Source: Thiomicrorhabdus xiamenensis (GTDB lineage Bacteria > Pseudomonadota > Gammaproteobacteria > Thiomicrospirales > Thiomicrospiraceae). Taken from it: a DNA stretch of 64,000 nt. The stretch is from the NCBI RefSeq assembly GCF_013282625.1, contig NZ_CP054020.1:1798001-1862000 (forward strand), given 5' to 3'. Shown here piece after piece: positions 43,491 through 53,251 of the stretch; the stretch's first letter is position 1, and every line of letters begins with the position of its first letter. The translations under genes were made by a program, and so were the position numbers. The notes below the pieces were generated by a model, which saw only the letters and a program-made list of their open reading frames with translations, made no database searches and was not told where the DNA came from.

Positions 43491-43621
43491 TAATACTGCC
43501 TCACCGCCCGACACATTTCTTCCATTTTTACCCCCGCTCAACGACGGCACTCCCCCTTCTCCGTTAATAAACCGATTTTCAAGGCATTTGATTGTGCATC
43601 AAGGCAATCATAAAAAAATTC

Positions 43622-43630
43622 TGCTATAAT
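43622..43630 (+). promoter_or_regulatory. Extended -10 promoter of ppc
   Basis: TGCTATAAT: a perfect TATAAT with the TG extension, 38 bp before the ppc ATG. No good -35 is seen at 17 bp, which extended -10 promoters can tolerate. Confidence 0.6.
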
Positions 43631-43667
43631 ATTCGCTAATTTTGTTTTGAATAAATTGAGAAGACAT

Positions 43668-46454
43668 ATGGCAGAAAATCGTGACAAACAGCTACGAGCG
43701 CGAGTGAAGCTTCTTGGGAATATTCTTGGTAAAGTCATTGAGAATCAAGTCGGCAAGGAAACTTACAACGCGGTAGAAAAATTACGCAAAGGCTACATCC
43801 AGCTTCAAAAAGAAGACGATCCAAATCTTCGTCAAGAACTCACGACATTCATCCAATCTCAAACCTCAGAACAGCTCAATCTTATTATTCGTGCCTTCAA
43901 TGTGTATTTCAGTTTGGTTAACCTGGCTGAAGAAGAGCATCAATACCATGAACGCCAAAGCCAGCTTAGATCCGACGGTCCTCTTTGGCCCGGCTCGGTA
44001 CTGAACACCATTGAAGAATTCAAGGAACAAGGATTAAGCGGCAGCCAAGTACAAACACTGCTTAGCAAACTGAACTACATCCCGGTTTTCACTGCGCACC
44101 CGACAGAATCGAAACGTCGCTCCGTGATGGACAACCTGCGCCGCATCTTCCTTGATATCAGCGCACTTAACGAAGCGGAAAACTACAACAACGGCTACGT
44201 AATTGACACACTACATCAACAGCTTGAATCCCAGATTCAGGTACTTTGGCAGACCGACGAAGTTCGCCGCCAAAAGCCGACCGTAGAAGACGAAATCCGT
44301 AACGGTATCTACTATTTCCGTCAATCGCTGTTTGATGCGGTTCCGAACGTTTATCGTTATATGGACCGCGCTCTGGCCAAGCATTACCCGGACGACAAAA
44401 TTGAAACGCCTAACTTCCTGACCTTCGGCTCATGGATCGGTGGTGACCGCGACGGTAACCCGTTCGTCACCCACGACACGACCATTCACGCCCTGCTGCT
44501 ACAAAGCCGCGCGGTGATGTACGAATACCAGAAGCGCGTTTTTGATCTGAGCTCCAAACTGACTCATTCAAAACACCTGTGCCATATCTCGCAAGAGGTT
44601 GTTAACCGCGCCGCTATCGTCGATACGGACCTGATCAAATCGGTTTTCAATAGCCGTCCGGAACGTTTCAGAGACGAACCTTACCGTCGTTTCCTATATT
44701 TGATTCACGGCAAACTGAAACACAATCTGGAACATATCGAAGCGCAGCTTAACGGCGAACCTTTCGACAAGAGTCCTTTCGCTTATGACTCCGAAGACGA
44801 CTTCCTGAACGACCTGCAGATCATCTTTGATTCACTGTGCGGTCACGGCGATAAAAATGTTGCCGAAGCCGAATTGCTTGACCTTATCCGTCTGGTAAAA
44901 ACCTTCGGTTTCTATCTGATGCGCCTGGATATCCGTCAGGAATCTACGGTACATACCGAAGCGGTTGCCGATCTGCTGCAACACCTGAATATCGACTATA
45001 ACGCCCTTAGCGAACAAGAACGAATTGACGTTCTGGCAAACCATGTCGCTTCGGCAACCGTAATCGATACCCAGCACCTTGATCTGCAGGACATGACCCG
45101 AGAAGTACTCGAAGTCTTCAATGTCATGCGCCAAATGCGCCAGGAAATCAGTCCGAAAGCGTTTAACAACTACGTTATCTCCATGACACATGAAGCAAGT
45201 CATATCATGGAAGTCTTGTTCCTGGCTCACCAGGCCGGACTTGCCGGTTATAACGCAGGTCAGGCCTATTGCGATATCCGCATCAGCCCGCTATTCGAGA
45301 CCATTGTTGACCTTGAGCACATTGTTCCGGTCACTAAAGCGCTGTTCGATAACAACACCTATAAAGAGCTGCTGGCGGCATCCGGCAACCAGCAGGAAAT
45401 CATGCTTGGTTATTCGGATTCGGCCAAAGACGGCGGAAACCTGTCTTCAGCTTGGAGCCTATACCAGGCACAGCAACAAATTATGAAACTGGCCGACGCC
45501 AACGGTATCGATTGCCGTCTATTCCACGGACGAGGCGGAACTCTGGCTCGTGGGGGCGGCCCGACGCACCACGCAATCCTGTCACAGCCGACAGGAACCG
45601 TACGCGGTTCGATTAAATTCACCGAACAAGGTGAAGTTCTATCGTACAAATACAGCAATGCTGAAACCGCTATGTACGAACTATCGCTGGGCGTAACGGG
45701 ATTGATGAAAGCCAGTCAGAACCTGGTTAAACCGGTCACTGCGGACAACAGCAAGTATCTGGATATCATGCAGCAGCTAGCTAAAGATGGGGAAGCCTGC
45801 TACCGTGAACTGACCGATCATACCGACGGTTTCTTCACGTTCTTCTACGAGGCTACTCCGGTTACCGAAATCGGTCTTCTGAATATCGGTTCCCGCCCGT
45901 CACACCGTAAAAAAGGCAATCTGTCGAAATCTTCGATTCGCGCCATTCCTTGGATTTTCGGATGGGCTCAGGCTCGTCTGACCTTCCCGGCCTGGCAGGG
46001 AACCGGGTTTGCTATCGACCAATGGATCAACCAGCACGGCGAAGAAGAGCTCAAAGCCATGTATAAAGAGTGGCCTTTCTTCCGCGCTCAAATGAGCAAT
46101 ATCCAAATGGCTCTGTCAAAAACCAACCTGGTGATCGGTAAGGAATACAGCAAACTCGGCAGCGATCAGGAAATTGCGCAAAATATCTACAACCAGATCG
46201 CCACAGAGCATACACGTGCCTGTAAACGTATTCTGGAGATCAGCGAAAACGAATACCTGATGGCGGACAACCCGACCATCGCGCTTTCGTTGAAACGCCG
46301 CAATCCATATCTGGTGCCTCTGAACAATATCCAGATCGAGATTTTGCGTCGTTATAAAGACGAATCGCTAAGCGATGAAGATCGCAATATCTGGCTGACG
46401 CCGCTATTAAACAGCATCAATGCTATTGCGGCCGGTATGCGCAACACCGGTTAA
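43668..46454 (+). CDS. ppc: Phosphoenolpyruvate carboxylase
   Basis: 928 aa from ATG 43668 (MAENRDKQLRARVKLLGN), with GAGAAG upstream; a TTG seven codons earlier is less likely. Catalytic His in VFTAHPTESKRRS (near 145), Lys/Arg motif SDSAKDGGNLSSAW and the glycine loop FHGRGGTLARGGGPTH. It carboxylates PEP to oxaloacetate to refill the TCA cycle, an important anaplerotic route in autotrophs. A tetramer of normal bacterial length. Own promoter and strong terminator. Confidence 0.98.
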   Translation: MAENRDKQLRARVKLLGNILGKVIENQVGKETYNAVEKLRKGYIQLQKEDDPNLRQELTTFIQSQTSEQLNLIIRAFNVYFSLVNLAEEEHQYHERQSQLRSDGPLWPGSVLNTIEEFKEQGLSGSQVQTLLSKLNYIPVFTAHPTESKRRSVMDNLRRIFLDISALNEAENYNNGYVIDTLHQQLESQIQVLWQTDEVRRQKPTVEDEIRNGIYYFRQSLFDAVPNVYRYMDRALAKHYPDDKIETPNFLTFGSWIGGDRDGNPFVTHDTTIHALLLQSRAVMYEYQKRVFDLSSKLTHSKHLCHISQEVVNRAAIVDTDLIKSVFNSRPERFRDEPYRRFLYLIHGKLKHNLEHIEAQLNGEPFDKSPFAYDSEDDFLNDLQIIFDSLCGHGDKNVAEAELLDLIRLVKTFGFYLMRLDIRQESTVHTEAVADLLQHLNIDYNALSEQERIDVLANHVASATVIDTQHLDLQDMTREVLEVFNVMRQMRQEISPKAFNNYVISMTHEASHIMEVLFLAHQAGLAGYNAGQAYCDIRISPLFETIVDLEHIVPVTKALFDNNTYKELLAASGNQQEIMLGYSDSAKDGGNLSSAWSLYQAQQQIMKLADANGIDCRLFHGRGGTLARGGGPTHHAILSQPTGTVRGSIKFTEQGEVLSYKYSNAETAMYELSLGVTGLMKASQNLVKPVTADNSKYLDIMQQLAKDGEACYRELTDHTDGFFTFFYEATPVTEIGLLNIGSRPSHRKKGNLSKSSIRAIPWIFGWAQARLTFPAWQGTGFAIDQWINQHGEEELKAMYKEWPFFRAQMSNIQMALSKTNLVIGKEYSKLGSDQEIAQNIYNQIATEHTRACKRILEISENEYLMADNPTIALSLKRRNPYLVPLNNIQIEILRRYKDESLSDEDRNIWLTPLLNSINAIAAGMRNTG

Positions 46455-46476
46455 AACCGAGCGCTATCGCAAATAA

Positions 46477-46516
46477 AAACGCCGGGGTTAAAATATTAAT
46501 CCCGGCGTTTTTTGCT
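46477..46516 (+). terminator. Terminator after ppc
   Basis: AAACGCCGGG (46477-46486) with CCCGGCGTTT (46501-46510), and an inner TTAA pair, followed by a T run. Confidence 0.88.
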
Positions 46517-46672
46517 TTTTGGGACAGGCTGACTGACAATCAGTCGAAGATTATGTCAGGATTGTCATCCCATACTTCGAAAAAACCCAGTATAATAATC
46601 GCCTTATATTTGCCATTTAACTCGGCCAAAAGCCATTAACATCTATTCAGTTCAAGTAACAACGAGAGAACT

Positions 46673-47065
46673 ATGCAAATTACCTTACTTAAATCCAAAC
46701 TGCATCGAGTTACCACAACACACTCCGAGTTGGACTACGAGGGATCATGCGCGATTGACGGCCATTTAATGAAGATGGCAAACATTCGTGAATACGAACA
46801 GATTCAGATATACAACGTCAACAATGGCGAGCGTTTTACTACCTACGCCATTCTTGCCGAAGAACACAGCGGTATCATTTCGGTCAACGGTGCAGCCGCA
46901 CACAAAGCTTCACCGGGCGATCTGCTGATTATCGCAACCTATGCGACCATGAGCGAAAAAGACGCCGATAAATTCAAACCGCAGATGGTTTATTTTGACG
47001 AGAACAATCAAGTCACACGGACATCGAACGCCATTCCGGTACAACTGGCTGAAAAAGCAAGCTGA
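46673..47065 (+). CDS. panD: Aspartate 1-decarboxylase (pyruvoyl type)
   Basis: 130 aa proenzyme. The self-cleavage site is in YEGSC near residues 22-26, with the Ser becoming the pyruvoyl group; [21 protein letters not shown] is the family core. It makes beta-alanine for pantothenate. The partner genes panB and panC lie 2.5-3.7 kb away on the other strand, separated by motAB. It converges with motB. Confidence 0.96.
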   Translation: MQITLLKSKLHRVTTTHSELDYEGSCAIDGHLMKMANIREYEQIQIYNVNNGERFTTYAILAEEHSGIISVNGAAAHKASPGDLLIIATYATMSEKDADKFKPQMVYFDENNQVTRTSNAIPVQLAEKAS

Positions 47066-47077
47066 TTTCTTCTGTAA

Positions 47078-47104
47078 ACAGGTGAATCCTCCGGACTCAC
47101 CTGT
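47078..47104. terminator. Hairpin between panD and motB
   Basis: ACAGGTGA (47078-47085) pairs with TCACCTGT (47097-47104), and TCC/GGA extends the stem inside. It overlaps the motB stop and lacks a clear T run, so a weak shared terminator at best. Confidence 0.35.
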
Positions 47105-47870
47105 CCTCACCCAAAACCGGTAAAGTCGGGCGATTTCTTTTCGCAACCAAGACCTCTACGCGTCGGTTTTTTGCAAACGCCTCTTCCGTATTACGCACAT
47201 CAATAGGCTGAGTATCCGCCACCCCGACCGCCATACCTTGAGACGGTTCAATACTGCCGTCACGGATCAATTGCGTAATGACCGATGATGCACGTGCGCT
47301 GGAAAGCTCCCAGTTAGAACAGAAACGACCGCCGACAACCGGACGACTGTCGGTATGCCCGACAACTTTCACGATCAGATCGGATTTATGCAGAGATTGC
47401 AGCTTGCGCAACAGAACCATAAAGCGCGGCTTAAGCTCGGCCTTCCCGGGGTCAAAAGCAATCTGCTCCGGAAAGACCAGCTTTACTTCCTTACTGACTT
47501 CATCATACTCAACGGAAATCGCTCCTTCGCCAGAACCGGCAAAACGGTTACTGAGCTCTTTATAGAGCTGCATCATTTCCCGATTGACCATCTCGTTTAA
47601 AGCCAGTTTATGCTTAAGTTCCTCTATGACCAGAGGGTCGGCCTCAATCTCTTTCTGCACCGACTGGAAAAAAGCCTCCTGCTCCGGCGTCAACTCACTC
47701 CCCTGCCCGAGGGTCTCATTAAAGGATTTAACGATCGCTTCGTATTTCGAAATATCCACCGAAGACATGGCAAACAGAAGGACAAACAACGCCATCAACA
47801 GCGACATCAGGTCGGCAAAAGTCGCCATCCATTGCGGACTGCCGCCTTTTTTATTACTCACCCGACTCAT
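47097..47870 (-). CDS. motB: Flagellar motor stator protein MotB/PomB
   Basis: 257 aa. One N-terminal transmembrane helix with the ion-binding Asp20 in WMATFADLMSLLMALFVLLF, a plug and linker with Glu-rich helices (45-110), then an OmpA-like peptidoglycan-binding domain with VVGHTDSRPVVGG. It anchors the stator to the wall. The helix resembles PomB-like sequences, but proton or sodium use cannot be settled by reading. The motA stop overlaps its start by 17 bp. Confidence 0.95.
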   Translation of the reverse strand: MSRVSNKKGGSPQWMATFADLMSLLMALFVLLFAMSSVDISKYEAIVKSFNETLGQGSELTPEQEAFFQSVQKEIEADPLVIEELKHKLALNEMVNREMMQLYKELSNRFAGSGEGAISVEYDEVSKEVKLVFPEQIAFDPGKAELKPRFMVLLRKLQSLHKSDLIVKVVGHTDSRPVVGGRFCSNWELSSARASSVITQLIRDGSIEPSQGMAVGVADTQPIDVRNTEEAFAKNRRVEVLVAKRNRPTLPVLGEDR

Positions 47871-48636
47871 CCTTCGCTTTAGGATTAACCGTTCCCTGAA
47901 GGTACGGCTCCAGAAGATCGCGCATGACCGCAGGATTATGGCCGCGGGCGATACTACCGACCGCCTCGATAATCATGGCCTGACGGTAGGTTTCGTTTTT
48001 CGCCCAGGACTCGATCTTATCGGCAATCGGCAACGCCAGAAGATTGGCAATCATCGCACCATACAAGGTGGTCAGCATCGCCACTGCCATAGCCGGTCCA
48101 ATCGAAGAAGGATCATCCAGATTAGAGAGCATCTGTACCAGTCCGACCAGTGTACCGATCATGCCGAAAGCCGGCGCCGCCTCACCGATGGATCGAAAAA
48201 CACCGGCACTGGTTTCCGCTTTATCGGTCAATAACTTGGTCTGTTCGTGCAGACTCTGACTAACCAGCTCGGCTGAATAACCGTCAACCAGCATACGCAC
48301 ACCGTTTTGATAAAAACGATTACCTACCTCGTAATCTTCCATCGCCAAAGTCCCTTTGGCGCGAACCAAGCGTATCAACTCTTCGGTAATATCAACCAGC
48401 TCGTTGAGATCGGTTTTCTCTTTATTCACCTTAAGAACGTCAAAAGACATTCCGATCGCGCTGAAAGAATTGGCCAAAGAATAACGAATCATGGTCGCAG
48501 CGGCCGTACCTCCGACAACAATCATCATGCCGGGAATATTAAAAAAGACGCCAAGTGAAACACCTTCCCCCATGGACATGGCAACAAGAACGATGGTAAT
48601 CCCGGCCAATAGACCAATCAGAGTGGAGTAACTCAT
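47854..48636 (-). CDS. motA: Flagellar motor stator protein MotA/PomA
   Basis: 260 aa with four hydrophobic segments (about 3-20, 30-50, 150-172, 180-205). IPGMMIVVGGTAAATMIRYSL and PAFGMIGTLVGLVQMLSNLDDPSSIGPAMAVAMLTT match the PomA/MotA signature, including the conserved prolines of the fourth region. Forms the ion channel of the stator with MotB. Downstream of panC by 81 bp, in which a hairpin lies. Confidence 0.95.
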   Translation of the reverse strand: MSYSTLIGLLAGITIVLVAMSMGEGVSLGVFFNIPGMMIVVGGTAAATMIRYSLANSFSAIGMSFDVLKVNKEKTDLNELVDITEELIRLVRAKGTLAMEDYEVGNRFYQNGVRMLVDGYSAELVSQSLHEQTKLLTDKAETSAGVFRSIGEAAPAFGMIGTLVGLVQMLSNLDDPSSIGPAMAVAMLTTLYGAMIANLLALPIADKIESWAKNETYRQAMIIEAVGSIARGHNPAVMRDLLEPYLQGTVNPKAKDESGE

Positions 48637-48663
48637 AATAAGAAAGACTCTTGATAACGTTTG

Positions 48664-48689
48664 ACGCCCGAAACATGACTCGGGCGCTT
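48664..48689 (-). terminator. Hairpin between panC and motA
   Basis: CGCCCGA (48665-48671) and TCGGGCG (48680-48686), loop of 8. No T run on the minus strand, so termination would be weak; it may attenuate read-through from panC into motAB. Confidence 0.4.
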
Positions 48690-48717
48690 AATTTAGAATG
48701 GAAATTATTTTTGGATA

Positions 48718-49575
48718 CTAGCCAAGAGAAAGCAATATATTATCCAATAAGCGCGTTTCTCCCAATCTTGCAACGGCAAGGATGACAAACGCCTGATCCT
48801 GATCACTCGATTCAAGAAGCGTCTCAGGATGACGGATTTCAATATAATCAACTGTATCAAAACCGGCCGCCAGAACCGCTTCCTGTGCCGCATGACGCAG
48901 ATCGGCAAAGTTACGATTACCGGATTCCAGCGCCAATGCGACGTCCATCAAAGCCACTTGAAGCTTCGGCGCGACCTGCAATTGGTGATCGGTCAGATAT
49001 TGATTGCGCGAACTTAGCGCCAAGCCGTCAGCATTGCGCGCAATCGGCGCCGCAACAATTTTAACCGGCAAAGCCAAATCCTCGACCATCGCCTGGATTA
49101 CTTTTAACTGCTGATAGTCCTTTTGACCGAAAACCGCCAAGTCCGGCTGAACCATATTAAACAACTTCAGCACCACAGTGGAAACACCGTCAAAATGTCC
49201 GGGACGACTAGCCCCTTCCAACAAACCGGTTAATGCTTGTGAAACAAGCACTTTAGTCTGGTGCTCCTGACCATGCGGATACATCTCCTGCACACTCGGG
49301 AAAAACATCAGGTCCGCCTGTGCTTCGGCCAGTTTCTGACGATCTTCCTCAAAAGTCCGCGGGTAGCACTCAAAATCCTCATCCGGACCGAACTGCAGCG
49401 GATTGACAAAAACGCTGCACACAACCTTATCCGCTTTCTGTTTAGCCAGTTCGATCAAACTCAAATGACCGGCATGCAGGTTTCCCATCGTCGGTACAAA
49501 TCCGACAGTCAAACCCTGGCGTTTCCACTCTTTAATCTGGGCACGCAGTTTACTTAAAGTCTCAACAACTCTCAC
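48718..49575 (-). CDS. panC: Pantothenate synthetase
   Basis: 285 aa from GTG 49573-49575, with GAGAGA upstream; an in-frame TTG seven codons earlier overlaps the panB stop and is less likely. Signature VGFVPTMGNLHAGHLSLIE near 30 and the ATP motif SSRNQYLT near 180. It ligates pantoate with beta-alanine. Second gene after panB; beta-alanine comes from panD nearby. Confidence 0.96.
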   Translation of the reverse strand: MRVVETLSKLRAQIKEWKRQGLTVGFVPTMGNLHAGHLSLIELAKQKADKVVCSVFVNPLQFGPDEDFECYPRTFEEDRQKLAEAQADLMFFPSVQEMYPHGQEHQTKVLVSQALTGLLEGASRPGHFDGVSTVVLKLFNMVQPDLAVFGQKDYQQLKVIQAMVEDLALPVKIVAAPIARNADGLALSSRNQYLTDHQLQVAPKLQVALMDVALALESGNRNFADLRHAAQEAVLAAGFDTVDYIEIRHPETLLESSDQDQAFVILAVARLGETRLLDNILLSLG

Positions 49576-49592
49576 GATATTTCTCTCTCGAA

Positions 49593-50387
49593 TCAAGGGG
49601 CTATCAAATGTTCTTGCGCAGGGAACGCCTGCGACTTAACCTCGGAAACATAACTCTCGATCGCTTCTTGAATCGAAGCGCTCTGCTGCAGATAATTCTT
49701 ACTGAATTTCGGCGCTCTGCCCAGAGTCACCCCGAGAATGTCATGCCATACCAGAACTTGACCCGATGTGTGCACGCCGGAACCGATACCGATCACCGGA
49801 ATCTTAAGCTGCAAGGTAATCTCTTGCGCCAAAGTCGCCGGCACACATTCAAGCACCAGCATATCCGCTCCGGCATTCTGCAAATCGGCGGCATCCTGCA
49901 TCAGTTTCTGCGCCGATTTTGCATCCTTGCCATTGACCTTGTAACCGTACTTTTCAACCGACTGAGGTAACAAACCTAAATGGCCGCAAACCGGAATGCC
50001 AATATCGGAAAGCGCTCTGACGGCAGGTAGCGCTCGCGCGCCACCCTCCAGTTTAACCATATTCGCCCCGCCCTCCTTCATCAGCTGAGCGGCCGAGGAC
50101 AATGCCAGCTCTACCGTGGCATCACTCATAAACGGAAGATCGGCAATACAGTAAGCGGAATGATTGGTTCTTTGCACCATTTGCGTGTGGTAGACCATCT
50201 GCTCGATAGTGACCGGCAAAGTTGTTTTATGCCCTTGAACGACCATCCCCAGGGAGTCACCGACCAGAATGACATCAACCCCGGACTGCGCTGCCCAATG
50301 AGCCTGAGAAGCGTCGTATGCCGTCAAACATGCGATCTTTTCTCCCTGGGAATACATTTTTTGCAGATCTGATAAGTTTTTGCACAT
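49593..50387 (-). CDS. panB: 3-methyl-2-oxobutanoate hydroxymethyltransferase
   Basis: 264 aa. [20 protein letters not shown] and [17 protein letters not shown] are the metal and ketoacid binding motifs, with [11 protein letters not shown] later. It transfers a hydroxymethyl group from methylene-tetrahydrofolate to ketoisovalerate in the first pantothenate step. It lies 107 bp after folK. A small hairpin (ACCGC/GCGGT, 50446-50459) lies in that gap. Confidence 0.97.
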   Translation of the reverse strand: MCKNLSDLQKMYSQGEKIACLTAYDASQAHWAAQSGVDVILVGDSLGMVVQGHKTTLPVTIEQMVYHTQMVQRTNHSAYCIADLPFMSDATVELALSSAAQLMKEGGANMVKLEGGARALPAVRALSDIGIPVCGHLGLLPQSVEKYGYKVNGKDAKSAQKLMQDAADLQNAGADMLVLECVPATLAQEITLQLKIPVIGIGSGVHTSGQVLVWHDILGVTLGRAPKFSKNYLQQSASIQEAIESYVSEVKSQAFPAQEHLIAP

Positions 50388-50494
50388 GGTGTTAACCTAC
50401 GGTGATTTGAAGCGATAATAAAAGGGAATGGAGAGGGCATAATTTACCGCAAAAGCGGTCTTAAGAAAACTGACCGGACCAAGAAAAGAATAAT

Positions 50495-50974
50495 CTAAAT
50501 CGTTCTTAGGAAACTGTCCTGCAGGCCCGCGATCAACTCTTCCACCTTGTCGCGCCCCGGAACAAGAATACCCGGTGCAATTTCCGCCAATGGAACGAGA
50601 ACAAAGTCACGCAAATGCATTTGCGAATGCGGAATCTGCAAATGCTCGCTTTGTAACTGCAAATCATCATAAAGCAGAATATCCAGATCGATAGTTCGCT
50701 CACCCCAGTGACGTTTTTTGACGCGCCCCTGCTCGATCTCCAGCCTCTGTAGCTGCTGCAACAGTTCATCCGGCGCTAGCTGAGTTTCCAGCAAGCACAC
50801 CGCATTCACATAATCCGGCTGATCTTGAGGCCCTAAAGGGCTCGAGGTATAAAGCGCCGAGCTTTTTATTACCCGACTTTGAGGCAGACTATCCAGAGCG
50901 CGCAGTGCCGCTCGAATCTGTTCGGCGGGCTGATCTAGATTCGCCCCCAAACCAAGAAAAACACGATGAGCCAT
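50495..50974 (-). CDS. folK: HPPK, 6-hydroxymethyl-dihydropterin pyrophosphokinase
   Basis: 159 aa. FLGLGANLDQPAEQIRAAL at the start and the signature WGERTIDLDILLYDD near 90-104 with the magnesium aspartates. It attaches pyrophosphate to the pterin in folate synthesis. It follows pcnB by 10 bp, the classical pcnB-folK-panB-panC order of gammaproteobacteria. Confidence 0.96.
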   Translation of the reverse strand: MAHRVFLGLGANLDQPAEQIRAALRALDSLPQSRVIKSSALYTSSPLGPQDQPDYVNAVCLLETQLAPDELLQQLQRLEIEQGRVKKRHWGERTIDLDILLYDDLQLQSEHLQIPHSQMHLRDFVLVPLAEIAPGILVPGRDKVEELIAGLQDSFLRTI

Positions 50975-50984
50975 CCATCACGCC

Positions 50985-52430
50985 TTAAGAGCTTGTATCT
51001 TCATGACCGCTCTCAACCTTATCCGCATTCTGGCTACGTTTGCGGTAAAAATTTCGGTTACGACGTCGCGGGCGACGCTTGCGCTGCGGCTTCAAATTGG
51101 AGACAAACGCCACTCGCTCAACCGGAGTTTTTTCCTGATATTCCGTCCACCATTCGAAAAGATGTTCCTGATCGGTTTCCCCGGCAGCAACACGAATACC
51201 CAGAAAATCATATGCCGCCCGGAAACGCGGATGTTCAAGAAGCGCCTGAGCACGCTCCCCACTACGTTTCGGCAAACGGTACTGCAACCCCCAGATCTCG
51301 CGAATCTGCGCCGTAAAACGCTTCGGAATAGCGGTATTGGCAATCTGCTTTTCAATGACTTCGTTCGCGGCGGCAAACAGCGCATTCTGATGCACCATTC
51401 CTTCGTCTAGCAATTCCTGCTTTCTCTGAACCATCGGCTCCCACAACATGGCGGCAAACAGAAAGGACGGGTTGACCGATTTTCCGCTGCGGATTCGCGC
51501 ATCCGTACTCTTTAAAGCCTCAATGACCAGCATACGCGGAAAACCTTCCACTTCCTGTTTCAAAATCGCATCCGTCTGCGGAAAGAGGTGCTCAAATAGG
51601 TGATAGTGACGCAGTTTTTCGAATACCTGCAAAGCCACACCGCTATGGAACAGCTTCAACACTTCTTCGAACATACGGGCATTGGAAACATCCAAAAGAA
51701 GGTGCGCCAGAGCAGGAATTGGTTTCTCGGTTTTCGGCTCGATCTGAAAACCGAGCTTGGCGGCAAAACGCACAGCGCGAATCAAACGAACCGGATCTTC
51801 ACGGTAACGCGTTTCCGGATCGCCGATCAGACGTAAAACGCCATCATCAATATCATCTACCCCTTGCCGGGTATAATCCAGAATAGAGAAATCATTAATG
51901 CTGTAGTACAGCGCATTAACGGTAAAATCACGACGCCATGCATCTTCATCGATCGTGCCGTAGATATTGTCTTGCAGCAATCTTCCGCTCTCATCGACTT
52001 CGCGCTTCTGAGCAAACTTTTTACGCCCGAAAAATTTATTATCGCGCGGTTGACTGACACTCTGCCCACGGAAAGTCGCGACCTCAATCACAACCCGACC
52101 GAAGCGAACATGCGCCAGACGGAAGCGGCGCCCGATCAAGCGACAGCGCTTATGAAAAACTTTTTTAATCTGTTCTGGTTCGGCGCTGGTTACCACATCG
52201 AAATCTTTCGGCTCCAAACCCAGCAAAAGATCGCGCACGCAGCCGCCGACCAGGTAAGCATCATAACCGGCGCGCTTAAGAGAATAGAGTACATCCAGCG
52301 CCGCTTTCTCGATTTCTCTCCGGGAAATATCATGCTCATCTCTGGTAATGACAAGAGGAGAATGATCGTCTGAACTTGAGGCGTTAGAGCCGGTAAAAAA
52401 GGCACTGATTTTTCGAATAAAACTCTGCAT
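50985..52430 (-). CDS. pcnB: Poly(A) polymerase I
   Basis: 481 aa. Nucleotidyltransferase head: YLVGGCVRDLLLGLEPKDFDVVTSA near 55-80 (GG...DxD), then RRFRLAHVRFG and RRDFTVNALYYSI, and the RNA-binding C-terminal half. It ends in an Arg-rich tail (about 445-470), as in E. coli PAP I. These motifs separate it from CCA-adding enzymes, which lack the long basic tail. It adds 3' poly(A) tails that speed RNA decay. Confidence 0.93.
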   Translation of the reverse strand: MQSFIRKISAFFTGSNASSSDDHSPLVITRDEHDISRREIEKAALDVLYSLKRAGYDAYLVGGCVRDLLLGLEPKDFDVVTSAEPEQIKKVFHKRCRLIGRRFRLAHVRFGRVVIEVATFRGQSVSQPRDNKFFGRKKFAQKREVDESGRLLQDNIYGTIDEDAWRRDFTVNALYYSINDFSILDYTRQGVDDIDDGVLRLIGDPETRYREDPVRLIRAVRFAAKLGFQIEPKTEKPIPALAHLLLDVSNARMFEEVLKLFHSGVALQVFEKLRHYHLFEHLFPQTDAILKQEVEGFPRMLVIEALKSTDARIRSGKSVNPSFLFAAMLWEPMVQRKQELLDEGMVHQNALFAAANEVIEKQIANTAIPKRFTAQIREIWGLQYRLPKRSGERAQALLEHPRFRAAYDFLGIRVAAGETDQEHLFEWWTEYQEKTPVERVAFVSNLKPQRKRRPRRRNRNFYRKRSQNADKVESGHEDTSS

Positions 52431-52671
52431 AGATTGTGATTTAATATCTCTGAAACGCTGCCTGCTGACCGCTAAACTAATTGCACTGTAAACTAGGTTC
52501 AGTTTAAAAGTGATGAAACTTTAAGAAAGTCATAAAAAATTTTTCCCATTTTAACGCCTTTTGCCCAGACTGCAACGCAAGTACTCGATTTTCCGCCTGC
52601 TTTCCAGCCTTTGCAAGCACACTTTAATCAAAAACGACTACCATCCACTCGACAGACCAGGAACCCGGCAA

Positions 52672-53139
52672 ATGACCCCAAACGGAAAAACTGCAAAAAT
52701 CCCGCACCCGATCTGGTCTTACGGACTGGTTTTTTCCCAGTTCGCACTGATCGCCCTACTGACTTATTTAAGCTTTCCCTGGTCGCTCGATTACTGGGTA
52801 CTCGTCATCCAAAGCGCCGCCATCTTTCTGGGCCTATGGGCACTTAAAAGCATGCATCTGGGGCATTTCAATATCATCCCCGACCCCATGCCGGAAATAG
52901 ATTTGGTGACGACAGGTCCGTACCGTTTTATCCGTCATCCGATGTACGCCAGTATTCTTTATTTTTTTGCGCCGGTTGCAATAAGCGAAAACCGTGCAGC
53001 TATCTGGGTACCGTTTCTGTTACTGGCCTTAACCTTGATCCTCAAACTCTCTTACGAAGAAGCCCTTCTTAAACGCAAACTGCAAGATTATGCACTTTAT
53101 CAAGAGAAAACCTGCAGACTGCTTCCCTATCTTTTTTGA
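52672..53139 (+). CDS. Small membrane methyltransferase (ICMT/PEMT-like)
   Basis: 155 aa from ATG 52672, with AGGA upstream; the frame is open 37 codons further but with no ribosome site. About four hydrophobic segments and the signature LVTTGPYRFIRHPMYASIL, followed by EEALLKRKLQDYALYQEKTCR, mark the isoprenylcysteine carboxyl-methyltransferase-like family of bacteria. The usual bacterial substrate is unknown. It stands alone between pcnB (divergent) and trpS. Confidence 0.85.
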   Translation: MTPNGKTAKIPHPIWSYGLVFSQFALIALLTYLSFPWSLDYWVLVIQSAAIFLGLWALKSMHLGHFNIIPDPMPEIDLVTTGPYRFIRHPMYASILYFFAPVAISENRAAIWVPFLLLALTLILKLSYEEALLKRKLQDYALYQEKTCRLLPYLF

Positions 53140-53251
53140 ACCGTTCACCCCTCTGGCGATTCTGCCTTAAACGTGCGAAAATACTTCGCTATTTAAATTA
53201 TTTTCTGCCGGCTGCGGCATCGATCAACCCCAACAAAAGTTTAGACGAACC

